The notes under the pieces: generated by a model
What the model was told of the DNA's origin: nothing
The model's database searches: none
Seen by the model: the letters and a program-made list of their open reading frames with translations, nothing else
Shown here: piece after piece, positions 44,816 through 58,195 of the stretch
How the letters are laid out: each line of letters begins with the position of its first letter
Numbering within the stretch: position 1 is the stretch's first letter
Source: Adiantum capillus-veneris
Taxonomy: Eukaryota > Streptophyta > Polypodiopsida > Polypodiales > Pteridaceae
DNA length: 64,000 nucleotides
Direction: 5' to 3'
Assembly (NCBI GenBank): GCA_014529385.2
Contig: CM043960.1
Location: 24,714,896-24,778,895 of the forward strand
Position numbers and translations under genes: made by a program

Positions 44816-46650
44816 CTACAGACTCTATGCTACTGAAAAATGCTTTCGCCATGTCGACGAGGTAGGCTTTTCTTCATGGCTCTTTGCTTTCATGTGAACA
44901 GGTATGAGGTGCCAGCACAACAGCTAGCTGGGTGTTGCCACTTCCAACACCATAGATGGGTGTTGCCACTCCCAACACCAGAGATCAGAGGATGAGTCGA
45001 AGGCAGTAGGGTCCGCGTTTGATGGTTCGATTAAAGCTCTGCACGAGCAAGTACTTTTAACTTTTGTCTCCATTGCTTTCTCTTATATGACTTCATATGT
45101 GAGTAGAAGCTGCTAATTAACCTCCTAATAAGTTACTTAAGCGTAGAGTAAATGCGAGATATTTTGGAGCACAGAAGAAAAGCATGGAAAGAGAAGGGTA
45201 ATTTGTAGACCCACATCCAGCAATGCTTGTTACTTCCTACAGTACTAACTAGAAAGAAGTCGCAGCCTCTTGTAGCAATTACTCCTGTGAGTATGTGTGC
45301 GCGGAAATTATAATGTGATGCGATGAGTTTTGGTGATTCGACTACAGATCAGAACAATTGATCATCAATTGAAATTTGATATCTTCTGCTTCAGTAGCAC
45401 TAGTAGAACATACCTCTACCATGGGTTGATCGCACGAAATATCTGAGCTTAGGGAGTGCTCATCACGTCGGCAAGCATCCGAAGTACTCTCCAGCTTGAT
45501 GATTTGCGAAATATTACGAGGGTTTGAAAGATCTTCGATACTCCTTTCCGATTCTGTCCGGCTTGCTGCTACGTTGGCATACTACGCAGAATAGAACTGG
45601 TGTGAATCTTGAGAATTAGGCATGGGACCTGCTGTATATCATTTCCATGAACATTGAAGGATGGCCAAGGGCACAGGGTTAATGAATCTGCATGAGCTAT
45701 ACTTGGAGCGGCATAATGCTGGTCATAACTAGTTGCGCGTGCAGAAACGAGCTGAGTAAGGTAGTTGAAGCTGGACATACTGTTCAACTAGCCATTGGGT
45801 CTTGTTGCACACAAAGCTGCTATGATTGCTACGCAGGGAAGGCGCAGAGGCTTCACTGCAAAAGAAGGTCGATTCCAATATGCCGATGAGGCAAACGGTG
45901 ACATTGTCGACCTTCTACTGCTGGAATGAATAGAGAGGAGCTTGGCCTACAGACTCTATGCTATTGAAGAATGCTCTCACCATGTCGATAAGGTAGGCTT
46001 TTCTTCATGGCTCTTTGCTTTCATGTGAACAGGTATAAGGTGCCAGTACAACAGCTAGCTAGGCGTTTCCACTTCCAACACCATAGATGGATGTTGCCAC
46101 TCCCAGCAACATAGATCAGAGGATGAGTTGAAGGCAGTAGGGTCCGCGTTTGATGGTTCCATTAAAGCTCTGCGCGACCAAGTACTTTTAACTTTTTTCC
46201 CCATTGCTTTCTCTTATATGACTTCATATGTGAGTAGAAGCTGCTAATTAACCTCCTAATAAGTTGCTTAAGCGTAGGGTAAGTACAGATGAAAAGCATG
46301 GAAAGAGAAGGGTAATCTGTAGACCCACATCCAGAAATGCTTTTTACTTCCTGCAGTACTAGCTAGAAAGAAGTCGCAGCCTCCTGTAGCAATTACTCCT
46401 GTGAGTATGTGTGTGTGGAAATTATAACGTGCTGCAATGATGGCTTTGGCTGAATGGAGGCTGAGTAAGGTAGTTGAAGCTGGACATACTGTTCAACTAG
46501 CCACTGGGTCTTGTTGCACACAAAGCTGCTATGATTGCTATGCGGGGAAGGCGCATAGGCTTCACTGCAAAAGAAAGTCGATTCCAATATGCCGATGAGG
46601 CAAACAGTGATATTGTCGACCTTCTACTGCTGGAATGAATAGGGAGGAGC
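44816..46650. repeat. Segmental tandem duplication (44816-45941 and 45947-46650)
   Basis: Both copies begin CTACAGACTCTATGCTA-TGAA and end TGCTGGAATGAATAG-GAGGAGC. Matching text covers 44816-45342 with 45947-46441, and 45751-45941 with 46460-46650. About 410 bp present in copy 1 (45343-45750) is missing from copy 2, so either copy 2 lost it or copy 1 gained an insertion. The short sub-repeat TGTTGCCACT-CCAACACCA-AGAT occurs twice within each copy. No gene was recognised inside. Confidence 0.93.
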
Positions 46651-48640
46651 CATCATGAATTTTGATACCCATGTGCCAAGCACATCTTTTTTCAATAAAC
46701 TTTGACTGACAATATAATTGTGAATTTTTGTGCCCATATCAACATCTTTCTTAGAGGCACATGCCTTCAAGATGCGTGCGTAGGTGATCGCATCTGGAGA
46801 GAGGACCTCGCTTCGCATTTGCTGTGGGACAAACCCTGCAATCAATGCATTTCAAGAGACCAGCTCTGAGATAGGAAATTGAAAAAGGCCTAGAGCTTTC
46901 TGGCCCTGCTCCTGTTGTGCATATCCTACGAGCAGTGCATTCCAAGAGACGCCGTTTCAAGTGATCCTTACATGAGGATATAGAGAGAGCTTGCTTTGCA
47001 TTTGCTAAAAAAAGCCTACAGCTTTGTGGCCCTGCTCTTATTGCGCACATCCCACAATCGGTTCATTCCAAGGGACAACATTCCGGACAGGAAGCTCCGT
47101 AAGCACTTCTTGTGCTTTCTCAAGTGTACTGCATCTGGCATATATATTGGCCAAGGCAGTGCTCACCGAGTGGAGAGATGGCCTCGCTTTGCATCTGTTG
47201 AAAACAGCCCATGACTTTTGTCCATCTTTGCATCCTCCGAATTGCGACATGCCTTCAAGATGCAAGCCTAGGTGATTGCATCTAGAGAGATGCGCTCGTT
47301 TCATGTAGAGAGTTGCACGCGCTTTGCATCACCTCAAAATATCCTAGAGCTTGCTTGTTCCCTGATGTTCGACACATCCCTCAATCAATGCATTCCAAGA
47401 GACAAGATTCCGGACAAAAAAGCTCCTCAAGCGTTTTTTGTGCTTTCTCAAGCGCATCACATTTGGCATACATATCGACCATGGCATATCCTGCAATCAA
47501 CACATTCAAAGTGATGGCATTCCGCCCATCAAGAACTTCCGGTGCTTTCATCATACATATTGACCAAAGCACCCCTAAGCACAACATCTTTCTCAAACAG
47601 CCCCAAACTAGCAATATTATCATGAATTCTCTCACCCATGTCAACGTCTTGCATAAGGCCATAGGCCTTCAAGGTGCAAGCATCAGTGATTGCATCTGGA
47701 AAGAGACCCTTCCTTCATCTGTGAAAACTGCACAGTGCTTGATTGCCACAGCCATGTTGGGCATATCTTGCACTCAACACGTTCCAAGACAGTGATAAAA
47801 TTCTCGGACATCAGTTATCTATGCTGAGTCCTTAGAGAGTGGCGGACCGCACCATCTGTCTCACTTGGTATCAGCTAAAAACACGCGGGCAGACCTGCCA
47901 CCAGTGCTGCTCAATATTGAATATTGCCTATTCCCCACGACATTTGGCACATATTTCGATAAAGCATTGCCAACGACAACATGTTTTACCAACAGCCCCT
48001 GACTAGCAATCTCGACGTGAATTCTCTCATCCATGTGAAACGTAAGGCCATAGGTCTTGCATTTGGAGAAAGGCCTTTCCTTCGTATCTGGTTAAAACAG
48101 CCCAGAGCTTCCTTGCCACTATCATGTTTGGCATATCCTGCATCAGCCTCTGACTAGCAATCTCATTGCGAATTCTCTTACCCAAGTCCACATCTTCTGT
48201 AGAGCCATAGGCCTTTTAAGGCATTCATGAATTCTCATCCATGTTGGCATAAAATTATCTTTCTCCAAGATCCATTGATGAGCAATCTCATTGTTAATAC
48301 TCTTGTCCAAGTGAAGGTCTAAGAACAGATGTTTTACTCCTGTCAGAAAAACATGCCTTCATCATGCTGCTGATTGCATCTGGAGAGAGAACCTCGCTTT
48401 GCATCTGCTGAATGGCAAACATATCGACCAAGACAAAGCCAAGCACGGCTTCTTTTTGCAACAGCCTCTGAATAACAATATAATTGTGAATTTCTGTGCC
48501 CATATCAGCACCTTGCGTAGAACCACATGCCTTCAAGATGCATGTGTAGAGCCACATGCCTTCATCATGCTGCATAGGTGATTGCAGTTGGAGTACAGCT
48601 TTCTGCCCTGCTGCAATCAGTGCATTCCAAGAGTCCATGC
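46624..48640 (-). pseudogene. PPR-protein pseudogene, repeat region
   Basis: Minus-strand pieces of PPR repeats lie in sequence order. They include LIAAGQKAVLQLQSPM and TCILKACGSTQGADMGTEIHNYI (48640-48480), MVDMYAKCDALEKAQKTLEEL (47480-47420) and STALANIYARCSTLEKAQEVL then ELPVRNVVPWNEPIVGCAQ (47170-47040). RSEVLSPDAITYARILKACA with DVDMGTKIHNYIVSQSLLKKDV follows (46810-46690). The period of about 31-36 residues and these consensus blocks are diagnostic of P-L-S type plant PPR proteins. At least five repeats are visible, each interrupted by stops or shifts. A leftover of a multi-copy PPR family. Confidence 0.8.
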
Positions 48641-49732
48641 TCCGGCCCTACTCCCTGTGCGTATCGCTGTCCCACGTGCATTGATAAAACGATGAAGCCC
48701 GATAGAAAGTGTGCCACGTGGGTTACTGAGAGGCCAGGGATGCGATTTTGGCTTCTACGCCAACGAAGTAAAAAACTCACTCAATCCTTATGTGCACATT
48801 TCTCTCGTTTATCTTTAGCCTTGCCTTGCCTATCTAAAGAGGAAAATCAATAAAAGGGAAGAAAAGGTCAAAGAATGATAGAAAGTCAAATCCATATTGC
48901 ACAATTATGTGAGAAGTCCATGCAAGAGGTGCATGTATTTTTCTTGACTTCTTTTTCTCGGTTTCTTTCTTTTCTCCCTTCTCCAAAGTATTTTTAAAAT
49001 TTTTGATCTATTATAGAGGAAAAGGGAGAAAGGAATACAAATTGTGTGTGTGTGTGTGTGTGTGTGGTTTATAGCTTGCCCAAAATGTCTGTCTTCTTAC
49101 TTATCCACATACTTATTTTTGTATGTTTATAGCTTGCCCAAAATATCTGTCTTTCTACTTCTCCTCATATTTTTATGCTGTATTTTTTAAAGGTAGAATA
49201 AAGCATTACATTAAAAACAATAATTGTTCTTCAAAAGGTGGCAACATGACTGAGAGCATGCGAGTGAGCAGGAGATGGCCTTATGAGGAAGCCCTAACAA
49301 TGGTTCCCACCCACTCCTTGCTTAGGCTATGCCTCGAAGTGCAATTGAAAGCTTCCAGAGCATGTTGAGTACCCACCTGCATGATACCACAAGAAAGAGC
49401 AATGTCAACAAGCTAAAAACTCAATGCACTTCACTCTCTGTATGAGAGACCACATAACAGTGACAGAAAATGCCAGTGAAAAAGAGAGCGAGAGAGATGA
49501 AGTGTGCGAAGTAATTCAGCCACTTTTTATCCTTAAGCCTTGCTGTCACCATGATCATGTTCTACAAGGAACATCTCTACAGAAAGAACATGAAAGCTTT
49601 TCTCATTACACCTCAACAATGTAGACATCGACCCCTGACACAGCAATGATTGCAGCTTCAGCAATCTTCGCTGCCATTCCTCCTGTGGTGTCATGAGCAG
49701 CAGTCACGGTCTCCACACCTGCAACATCAAAG

Positions 49733-49768
<36 letters not shown>

Positions 49769-49840
49769 CAGACGCTTATGCATACAGGATCAGGGGAGAC
49801 ATCTAGGGGAGCCCACTTATATATTAACAGAGACACTACA
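48641..49840. other. Intergenic with (TG)n and (CT)n microsatellites
   Basis: (TG)12 lies at 49043-49066 and (CT)16 at 49733-49765. A short near-repeat (TTTATAGCTTGCCCAAAAT-TCTGTCTT) occurs at 49068 and 49127. No gene was recognised. Confidence 0.8.
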
Positions 49841-52190
49841 AGATGCAGCAGCAGAGGCATACCCACACACTGAACCTGGGCAGCGACGACGTTCTGGGAG
49901 CATACCCCAGAATAGCTGGTATGATGAGGAGTGCAGAGACACCAGAGCTCGACTTCAAAGGGAGGTACTTCTAGGAGTCATTACTCACAGGTAATCACCG
50001 ATTGCTTCTCGGTGTTTGGTACGCCGGAAGAAGAGGGCGTTTCTAACTCGACTAGAGCAGGATTTCTATCAATTGTTTTTGAGCCAGCAGGATTTAGGCA
50101 AGGCATGGCGACTCTTCCATGAGCACTCTCCCTCACCAGCCATCACTTCTACGGAGGTATGGGGGCAATATGCATCATCCCTCTACACAGTCTCAGGGAA
50201 GCCACCTCTTCCAGATCCGCCAGAGCCATGCCCACACACATGTGCTTTCTTTACTGTTGAGATGGTAAAGAAAGCCACTGACAGGATAAAGACCAGGAGA
50301 GCATATGATCACGATGGCCTGGCAGCAGAGCATTTTATACATGCCAGAGATCTGCTTGCGGAGCTACTAGCAGTGATGTTCAACCATGCAATGTACGAGG
50401 GCCTACTTGATACTTGGATTTTGCCCACTATCGTACCTGTCTTCAAGTCGGGGGACCCTATGGAGCCTGGGAACTACAACACTATCATGATTGGACACAC
50501 ATTGGCCCGGCTGTACGCATCCCCTTGAGTAGCAGTTGAGTAGATGGGCAGAGAGAGAGGGTGTACGGGCAGCACAATAGGCGGGTTTCAGGAGAGGTTT
50601 CTCTACTCTTGATCATATTCTGACTCTCAAAGCCATTATTGAGGAGGGGAGATCACGTGGGAGACGGATCTATTGTTGCTTTGTGGATTTCCGCAAAGCC
50701 TTCGGTATAGTGCCCAAAGCTAGATTGATGCGCATTCTCTAGGAGATGGGGGTACCCAAAGAGTTGATTTGGGGGATCATGGCTCTATAAAAGTCAGTAG
50801 TGGGGCATGTATGCACTCTAGAGGGGATTTTTGATTTGGTTCACTCCACAATTGGGGTGAAATAGGGCTGCCGGCTATCTCCAACACTATTTGGCATGTA
50901 TGTGGATGAGGTTGCTGATTGCATTGAGAGGGATAGTGATAGAGGAGCACAGTTGGCAATGACATGGATCCCACTATTGTTATATGCTGATGATATTGTG
51001 TTGATTTCCGACTCCCCGGAGGGGATGCAACGTCATTTACATGCCTTGTACACATTTGCCCACGATAGTGGATTGTATGTTAACCTAGGGAAAACCAAGG
51101 TTATGGTGTTTAACACCACACCACAGTGGGTTAGGAGGTCGACACCCACTTTTATGTATGGCCAGAAGACGGTGGAGTATACAGATGCATACACCTATCT
51201 TGGGGTAGTCTTTAGCGGACCGGTGTTTTCATTAAGGAGAGCAACAAAAACTAGATCGACGACAGCTTATGCAGCCTTGGGAGGATTGGAGAAGATGTGT
51301 TCGCACGTTCAGTTTCAGGAACCTCGAACAAAGCTGTGTCTTTTTGACACTCTAGTGGCTTCAGCTATGCTTTATGGGGTTCATATTTGGGGACCCTCAA
51401 TGGACCACCATGGCAGATTTGGTAGCACTGACGGATGGAGATGTATGGAGAGGCCTCTAGTCTCTATGATCTCTCGGCTGACTTTGAGCTAAGGCCTCAG
51501 TGCTACATGAGATTATTTGAGACGAACTAGCTGCCCCCCCTCTCGTAGTTGAGGCCCTTACTAGATCAGTTTCCTTCATGCATAATTTATGGGACCTCCC
51601 CAGAGACAAATATGCTCAGCTAGCCTTTGAGTCATCCCGACAGCTAGCGCTACAAGGGGACACAACATGCTGGTATGGGCAGATGACATCATGGTTTCAG
51701 TCACATGGCTCAGCATGGATAGACTAGTACTCCTTGGATGCACCCTTCCTTTCTCTCACACGGACAGAGATCACTAGATTTAAACGTCAGGATTTGATTC
51801 AACTAGATACTAGAAGCACATGGATACATGCGATACAAGAGTTGGGCACGAAGGTGGCTTTCTATAGAGAGCATCTTCTCCGACTAACAGAGGATGGATA
51901 TGTGATCAGATTGGCCTATATGGACACTCATTTATCCTATGGGATACGATATGCTATTGGTCCGATGCGCACATCATCGCATCAGCTAGAGATTGAGACT
52001 GACAGATTTAGGAGAGTACCAGCAGAGGCCAAGATATGCCAGTTGTGTCATATAGAGCCAGAGACAGAGTTTCATCGCATTTATCATTGTACAGTATACT
52101 ATGAGATACGGTATGATCCTCAGGTCTCTCAGGAGTTAACTCCCCTAGCAAAGAGTCCAAAAAACAATCACCGAAACCACTCAAAAAAGT
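49841..52190 (+). mobile_element. LINE remnant A, RT and C-terminal zinc region
   Basis: Plus-strand LINE ORF2 with the 5' end missing. SWYDEECRDTRARLQRE (49905) leads into RT: LPTIVPVFKSGDPMEPGNYN (50420), an untracked frame through GFRRGFSTLDHILTLKAIIE and CCFVDFRKAF (50590-50700), then GCRLSPTLFGMYVDEVADCI and the catalytic YADD at 50983-50994. It continues through GLYVNLGKTKVMVF to about 51490. A later frame holds CQLCHIEPETEFHRIYHC (about 52035-52090), the terminal zinc knuckle. Stops at about 50525, 50740, 50788 and 50864 and a gap near 51490-51730 break it. No endonuclease was found, so it is probably 5'-truncated near the (CT)n at 49765. It differs in sequence from the LINE families at 52 and 55 kb. 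Confidence 0.87.
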
Positions 52191-52239
52191 TGACCTATCT
52201 TTATCGAAGGTAGAAAAATTAGTTTTCCTTCGAAAGAAA

Positions 52240-53905
52240 AGCATCTCAGTGGACCCACGTGGGTGACAGAGTTACGGGGGAGTTCTTTGAGATGGTGGGG
52301 CCCCGCCATGCGCACACGAGTGTCAGCCAGTTGAGGAGACTCGATGGATCAATTGCTTCAGAGCCTGAGAATATGCATGCATTACTACTGACTTCTATCG
52401 TGATTTGCTGTCAGCTGAGCCTCAATGAGAGCGTTAGGATGCATGCAGAGAGCAGGTTTGGGCACAAATGCCTAGCCTTGTTACTGAGGAGATGCGTCAA
52501 AGACTAGAGCTTCCTCTCTAGCTAGAGGAACTCCATGAGGCCCTCAGACACTCCCCTGAGGTAGCTGTCTAGGGGAGGATGCTGTGACTCCCGGCTTCTT
52601 TTTCGAGTACTGGGACTTGCTTGGTTCGGATCTTTGCAGTGCCTATCAATACATCTTGCACACTGGAGTGATGCTTGATAGAATGAGTGAGGGTTCGATC
52701 TACCTTATTCCCAAGGAGGGAGGCTCCTTGGATGAGATTCGACAGTGGCGACCCATCACCATTCTCAACTCAGGCTACAAAATTTTAGCAAAGGCTCTGA
52801 GTTTGAGGATCCAATTGCTACTTGAGAGCATTATACATGGGACCTAGACAAGTTTTGTCAAGGAGCGTAGTATCCTTGACAACATTTTCACCTTTTGGGA
52901 GGTGTTTGCCCTCACGTGTCCCCGAGGAGCGGATCTGGCGATACTCCTTCTCAATTTTGAGAAGGCTTACAACAGAGTTGACTAGGATTTTTTGGAGGGT
53001 ACTTTATGTAGGATGGGGTTCTCAGATGCTTGGATCCGAGGTGTGTCATCTCTCTATAGGTGTGCGCACAGTCAGGTGCTCTTGACAGGGGGAAGAGGGG
53101 AATGCTTCATGCTCACGTGTTTGTTCAATAGGGTTGCCCTCTAGCCCCCTTCCTCTTTCTTTTCTATGCTAAGACGGTGAGCAGATTTTTGACTTCACAG
53201 CAGGTTGGCTTGCGTGGTTTAGAGATCCCTATTAGGGGAAACGAGCTACTTGACACTAAGTTTGCTGATGACTGAACCATGTACTTGGAGGGTCAGGAGG
53301 CCAATCTACACAAGTGTGAGCAGGCTCTTGAGGTGTTTTGTTGTGCATCAGGAGCACTGATCAACTGAAGAAAGACAGTGGCTTTCTGGGTTGGCAGTGC
53401 TCCTACGCCTGATTGGTCGCCGGGTGAGGGCTTCAGGTGGATTCCCACCAAGGACTCCAGTATGCTATCTGGGTTGTCAGGTTGGCTTGGACTTGTCCCC
53501 TAAGCAACAGATTGCTCCCCTCCTCCTGTCCATTAAAAGGAAACTGCTTCACTGGAGCTCGACACGGCTCTCTTTGGCAGGCAGAGTTGTAGTGGCCAAC
53601 CATGTGTTGTTGGCTACTATGTGGTACATTGGAGCCCATCCATCGCGTTGATGTTTACAGAGATGTGCAGAGTTGGTTTGAGCAAGAGGTTGGAGGATGG
53701 ATTTGCTGCGAGCCTGCACTACCGGCCACCAATGTGGCTTTTTCCTCCTCCCATCTTGTGATTTAGCCCTCATTGTACATACTTTGTTTACTCACTGGGA
53801 GAGTCTCTCCATGCTTTTGATGTAGCCCTCTTTAGTAGAGGTGGTTTGTAGCCCTATGGGCAGTTTTCTTAACTAATGGAAGGATCTTTTCTCTCGAAAA
53901 AAAAA
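52240..53905 (+). mobile_element. LINE remnant B with poly(A) tail
   Basis: Plus strand: VTGEFFEMVGPRHAHTSVSQ (52265), then a broken linker, YLIPKEGGSLDEIRQWRPIT and ILNSGYKILAKALSLRIQ (52705-52820). FVKERSILDNIFTFWE and LNFEKAY follow, with FADD at 53261-53272 (directly followed by a TGA), and then post-RT LDLSPKQQIAPLLLSIKRKL (53485-53550). An A9 run at 53897-53905 is the poly(A) tail. The C-terminal zinc region is missing. The copy at 54.3-57.9 kb on the minus strand is the same family (VTGDFFENVGPRHAHTSARQ, SIKRKLLHWSSTRLSLAGRV in both). Confidence 0.87.
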
Positions 53906-54300
53906 GTTGTGACTTGCCTAGTGCCCAAATTCCATTTTGGCGCACACAAGCTTCCATACTCATCAAAAGTCTGTGCTAACTGGCCCGAGTTCCTGACTGA
54001 CCGACCTAGATTCCTGATGTGAGAGACCCATTCGGCCGCAGCCATTTCACACTCGCCATGCAATGCCCACTCGCTCTTTTCAAGGGTTTCGGGGAAAACA
54101 AGTAAAAATGAAATAAATAAAATATGTAGTACAGATTTAAAGAAGGCAACACGAAAAACACACCTCCTGGTGACATTCCCCAACCTTTGGAATACTGCAA
54201 GCGACCTCGCTTGCATGCCAATAATACATATTGATATCTCCTAATATCACATTTATTCTATGATGGGGAGACTCTCCTAGTGAAAAGACAAGATCTATAC
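53906..54300. other. Spacer between two opposed LINEs, no gene
   Basis: A 115-codon minus frame (53869-54216) crosses the LINE B tail and shows no domain. Nothing else was seen. Confidence 0.5.
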
Positions 54301-57300
54301 AATGATGGATAAATTAGGAGATGGGGGGAGGAACTAACCGCACTGGTGGACGAAAGTGCCATCTAGGTGTGCCATGAACCATGGTGAATAAGGACCATTG
54401 GCACCAAAGTCGCAAGAAGGCCTGTCGGCGCTCCCGCATGTGGTCGGAGCTACCTTGAAGTCTCTCAAACTAGCCCTTGAGGGTATGGACCAGCTCGAGC
54501 AAAAATGTCACAGACAATCTTTACCGGTGGGATGGGTTAGCCTTGAAGATGTCGAAGCAATGGGCTCACCAGATGAACCACAATGTCAGACTGCAGATGA
54601 GCTCCCAACACATCTCTCCATCTGTGCTCCACTCCTAAGGAACTAGCTCTGTGGTTGGATGAAGTGTAGGCATCATCCTCCTGAGAGAAGCCATCTCAAA
54701 ACGAAGTGTTGGGCCCGTGAGTGTGAACCAAACCGCAACACCCCAAGTGTGTTGGTTGGCAATGGAGAGTGCAGGCATCAGCCGAAGATCAGAAGCCAAA
54801 CCTATTGTGCCATGGGGCAGTTCTACAAAACAGTGACGCTGAGTCTCAAGTGGGTGGTCACAGGTGGCACATATTGCTGAGAGGCCGTTGTGCACCAACC
54901 AACTCCCCGCTACAGTAGCTCGAGGTGCAACTAGCCACTGGAACATGGTGACACGCCTCGACTGTCTGCTGTCCCATAAGTGCTCCCACAATCCCGCCAA
55001 GAACTGGGACACGAGACCCTCCTCTTGCCAATGAGAAGCTGTAGCAGGATGAGCCTCTCTCCGTGCTCTTAGTATGTGGTGACCCAATTGAGCTGTGTAC
55101 TAGAAGAAAGGGGTCTCCGTCTCATTGGCCGGAGTGAAGGAATCTTGCCAAAATCACTCCCCCGCACTCACATCAAAGGATGGCTTTCCCCAGCCCAGAG
55201 CTGCAAGTGTCTTGACTCAAGATCTATCCGATCGCAGTCTATGACACAAGTGCTCCCACTGATGCCCACAACTCATGATTTGTCTGGTCGGGGTCTATGA
55301 CACAAGTCCTCCCACTGATGCCACAACTCTAATTCACTGAAAGAAATACTTACAGCTCCGGTGTCTCGAGAGTGACTTTGTTGAAGAAACTGCAAGACCC
55401 TGTGGCTGTACAGGCTCTGATTGAGACGAGGACCTCCAGTCACATGAAGGCCCCCATCCAGCGCGGTGCTGCCAACTCCAGAGGAGTGTGCCACTCTGCA
55501 GGGATAGCCTCTGTAATGTCCTGGCACATGCTCTGCGCTCCCCTCATGCCACACATCTGAATGTCCTGCATCTCCTCGGGAATAACCGAGAACTGCATCC
55601 AGCCGCCAAAAGTACCAGCTGGATCTTCTGCCATGGACCCCCAGTGACCTCACTATGTACTGACAAAGGGGTTCCAAACAAGTGGCTGCCTCAACCGCTC
55701 CTCAATGCATGTGGGCTGATGCTGCTCAAGGCCCCCCCATAGCTGCTCCCACGACCGAAGCAAGCTCAGCACAAAACGATTGTCCCACCTCTTGCTCCGG
55801 CCTACTCTGCGCAACTCTGTAAAGATCCAGTGGGTGGAAGGCCTCCAAGGGCCGCCTGTCTGGGGAACCTAGGCCTGGATCCTGTGAAGCAACAACTCCT
55901 TTTTGGTCTTTGTCCTTGGGAGAAGACCTTTGACCACCAACTTCCCAAGGAGGGCTTTGCTCTGCTGTGCTGAGTCTATGATCCCCAACCCTCCTTGAGA
56001 GCGAGGTAAAGTAATGACCTACCAAGAGACCTTGGCCCGAGCTGTCTGTGTGTCTTGTCCTATCCACTACAACCCTGCCTGCAAGAGAAAGCCGGGTTGA
56101 GCTCCAATGAAGTAGCTTCCTCTTGATGGAGAGAAGAAGGGGAACTATCTGCTGCTCTGGTGAGAGATCCAAACCAACCTGGTAGCCCAGGGATCCACCG
56201 AAAGCCCTCACCAGGCGACCACTCAGGCACAGGAGCATTGCCAACCCAGAAAGCCACTGTCTTTCAGTTGATCAATGCTCCCGATGCACAACAAAACACC
56301 TCAAGAGCCTGCTCACACCTGTGCAAGTTGGCCTCTCGGCCCTCCAAAAACAAACCTGAGTCATCAGCAAACTCAGCGTCCAAGAGCTCCTCGCCCCGAA
56401 CAGGCAGTTGCAAACTACGTAGACCAGCCTCCTATGATGTCAAAAATCGGCTCATCGCCTCAACATAGTAGAACAGGAAGGGGGCAAGAGGGCAGCCCAG
56501 ATGAACCGAACGTAAGAGCAAAAAACGCTCCCCTCTCTCCCTTGCCAAGAGCACCTAATTGTGTGCCCGTCTGTAAAGAGTTGACACTCCCCTGATCCAT
56601 GCATCTAGAACCCCATCCGCTGTAAAGTGTCCTCAAGAAAGTCCCAGTCAACTCCGTCATACGCCTTCTCAAAGTCGAGGAATATCACAAGATCCTCTCC
56701 TCTGAGACGAGCAAATGCTGACGCCTCCCAGAAGGTGAAGATGTTGTCAAGGATACTGTGCTCCTTGACAAAACCAATCTGTGTCTCATGGATAAGGCTC
56801 TCCAGAAGTGGCTGAATTCTCAAACTCAGAGCCTTGGCTAGGATTTTGTAGGCTGAGTTGAGAATGGTGATGGGTCACTATTGTCGGATCTCATCCATGG
56901 AGCCACCCTGATAAGATAGATCAGTCCCTCACTCATGTTGTCAGGCATCTCGCCAGTGTGCAGAATGTGCTCGTAAGCACTACAAAGGTCAGAGCCAACC
57001 ACATCCTAGTATTCAAAAAAGAAACTAAGAGTCAAACCATCCTCTCTTGGGCAACTGCCCTGAGGGCCTCCTGCAGCTCCTCTAGCTGTAATGGCCGCTC
57101 GAGCCGTTGGCGCATCTCCTCAGTGACTAGACAGGTCATCTGTGCCCAAACCTGCTCGCTGCATGCCTCTCGATGCTCTGACTGTGGCTTAGTTGATAGC
57201 AACTCTCTGTAAAAGTCAGTAGCAACCGCATGCATATCCTCGGATTCAGTCGCAATGGACCCATCGAGCCTCCTCAACTGCCTAGCACTAGTGTGTGCAT

Positions 57301-57945
57301 GGCGAGGACCCACATTCTCAAAAAAGTCTCCAGTGACTTTGTCCCCAACCTGTGTCCACTGGGATGCCTGTCGATGAAAGGCAAAATCGTGATTCCGCTT
57401 CTCTATGGTGATCAGCTCTTGCCGAGCCTGCTGCAACAGCTGCCCGTCTATCCAAGGGCTATCCGGGTGATGCTCCTACATCCGCTGTAAGGACGCAATG
57501 CCCTGTAGAAGTCGCACCTCCTCCTCCTTAGTCGCAACCAATCGGGCTGTGGACTCCTGGAGAAAGAAACGGCTAAGCAGCTTGAGGCCATTGGCCGCTC
57601 TCGTGGCTAGCCCTTTGCATGGCCAAGCTATCTGTCCACAGTGTCACAACCTGCTCTCTGAGCTCTGTATCCAGCAAAATCCTCTCTGGGATGCGAAGCA
57701 TGACACTGCCACTCCTTTGTCTGTCTGCCACTGTGAGAACCACTGGTGCATGATCAAAAAAGGTGGTCCCTACCAGTATGCCAACTGAGGCACCCATGTC
57801 ACAAATGTGGTCACTAGCATAGAAGCAATCTATCCTGGATAGATTCACGCTTCCCACTCTACAATCCGATCGTAAGAAGGAAAGGGTGTGTGAGGGCCGT
57901 GCAAAGCCTGCATGCTGCCATACATCTGTAATCCTCAAAGTCATA
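54300..57945 (-). mobile_element. LINE remnant C, ORF2 (endonuclease end, RT, zinc region)
   Basis: Minus strand from 57945 down. The end of the endonuclease reads LSRIDCFYASDHICDMGA and TTFFDHAPVVLTV, with DHAPV as the catalytic DH block. The linker QLRRLDGSIATESEDMHAVA leads into RT: IQPLLESLIHETQIGFVKEH, SILDNIFTFWE, FLDFEKAYDGVDWDFLEDTL (56823-56610). The RT palm is frame-shifted (about 56460-56280), then LDLSPEQQIVPLLLSIKRKL. The zinc region TMFQWLVAPRATVAGSWLV, AICATCDHPLETQRHC follows (54960-54840). The N-terminal half of the endonuclease is absent: its place is taken by the ARGONAUTE-like fragment at 58.2-58.5 kb. Frameshifts and stops occur throughout. Confidence 0.88.
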
Positions 57946-58195
57946 CATAGGTGCGGAAGCAGAGCTTCTAGCAGATAAGTATGGATTTTGTTTGATCTTT
58001 GAAGACGCTTGCAGATCAGTACCTGTAATACATTAGGTAATTTGTTTCAGAACTTAATGGCATGTCACATGTTGTCGTTCACAGCTGTAAATTTTAATCC
58101 AACTTAGTGCTGGGTTGTATGTTTGCTACTCAATCAGCTCTAATCTCCCAATGCTGATACTATTTTGCTGTCCCACAATGCAGGGCCACTGCCAC
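57946..58195 (+). other. Probable intron sequence of a captured gene fragment
   Basis: AT-rich sequence that ends in a good plant acceptor (ACTATTTTGCTGTCCCACAATGCAG) directly before the ARGONAUTE-like exon. No LINE similarity was recognised here, so it likely arrived together with the exon. Confidence 0.5.
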
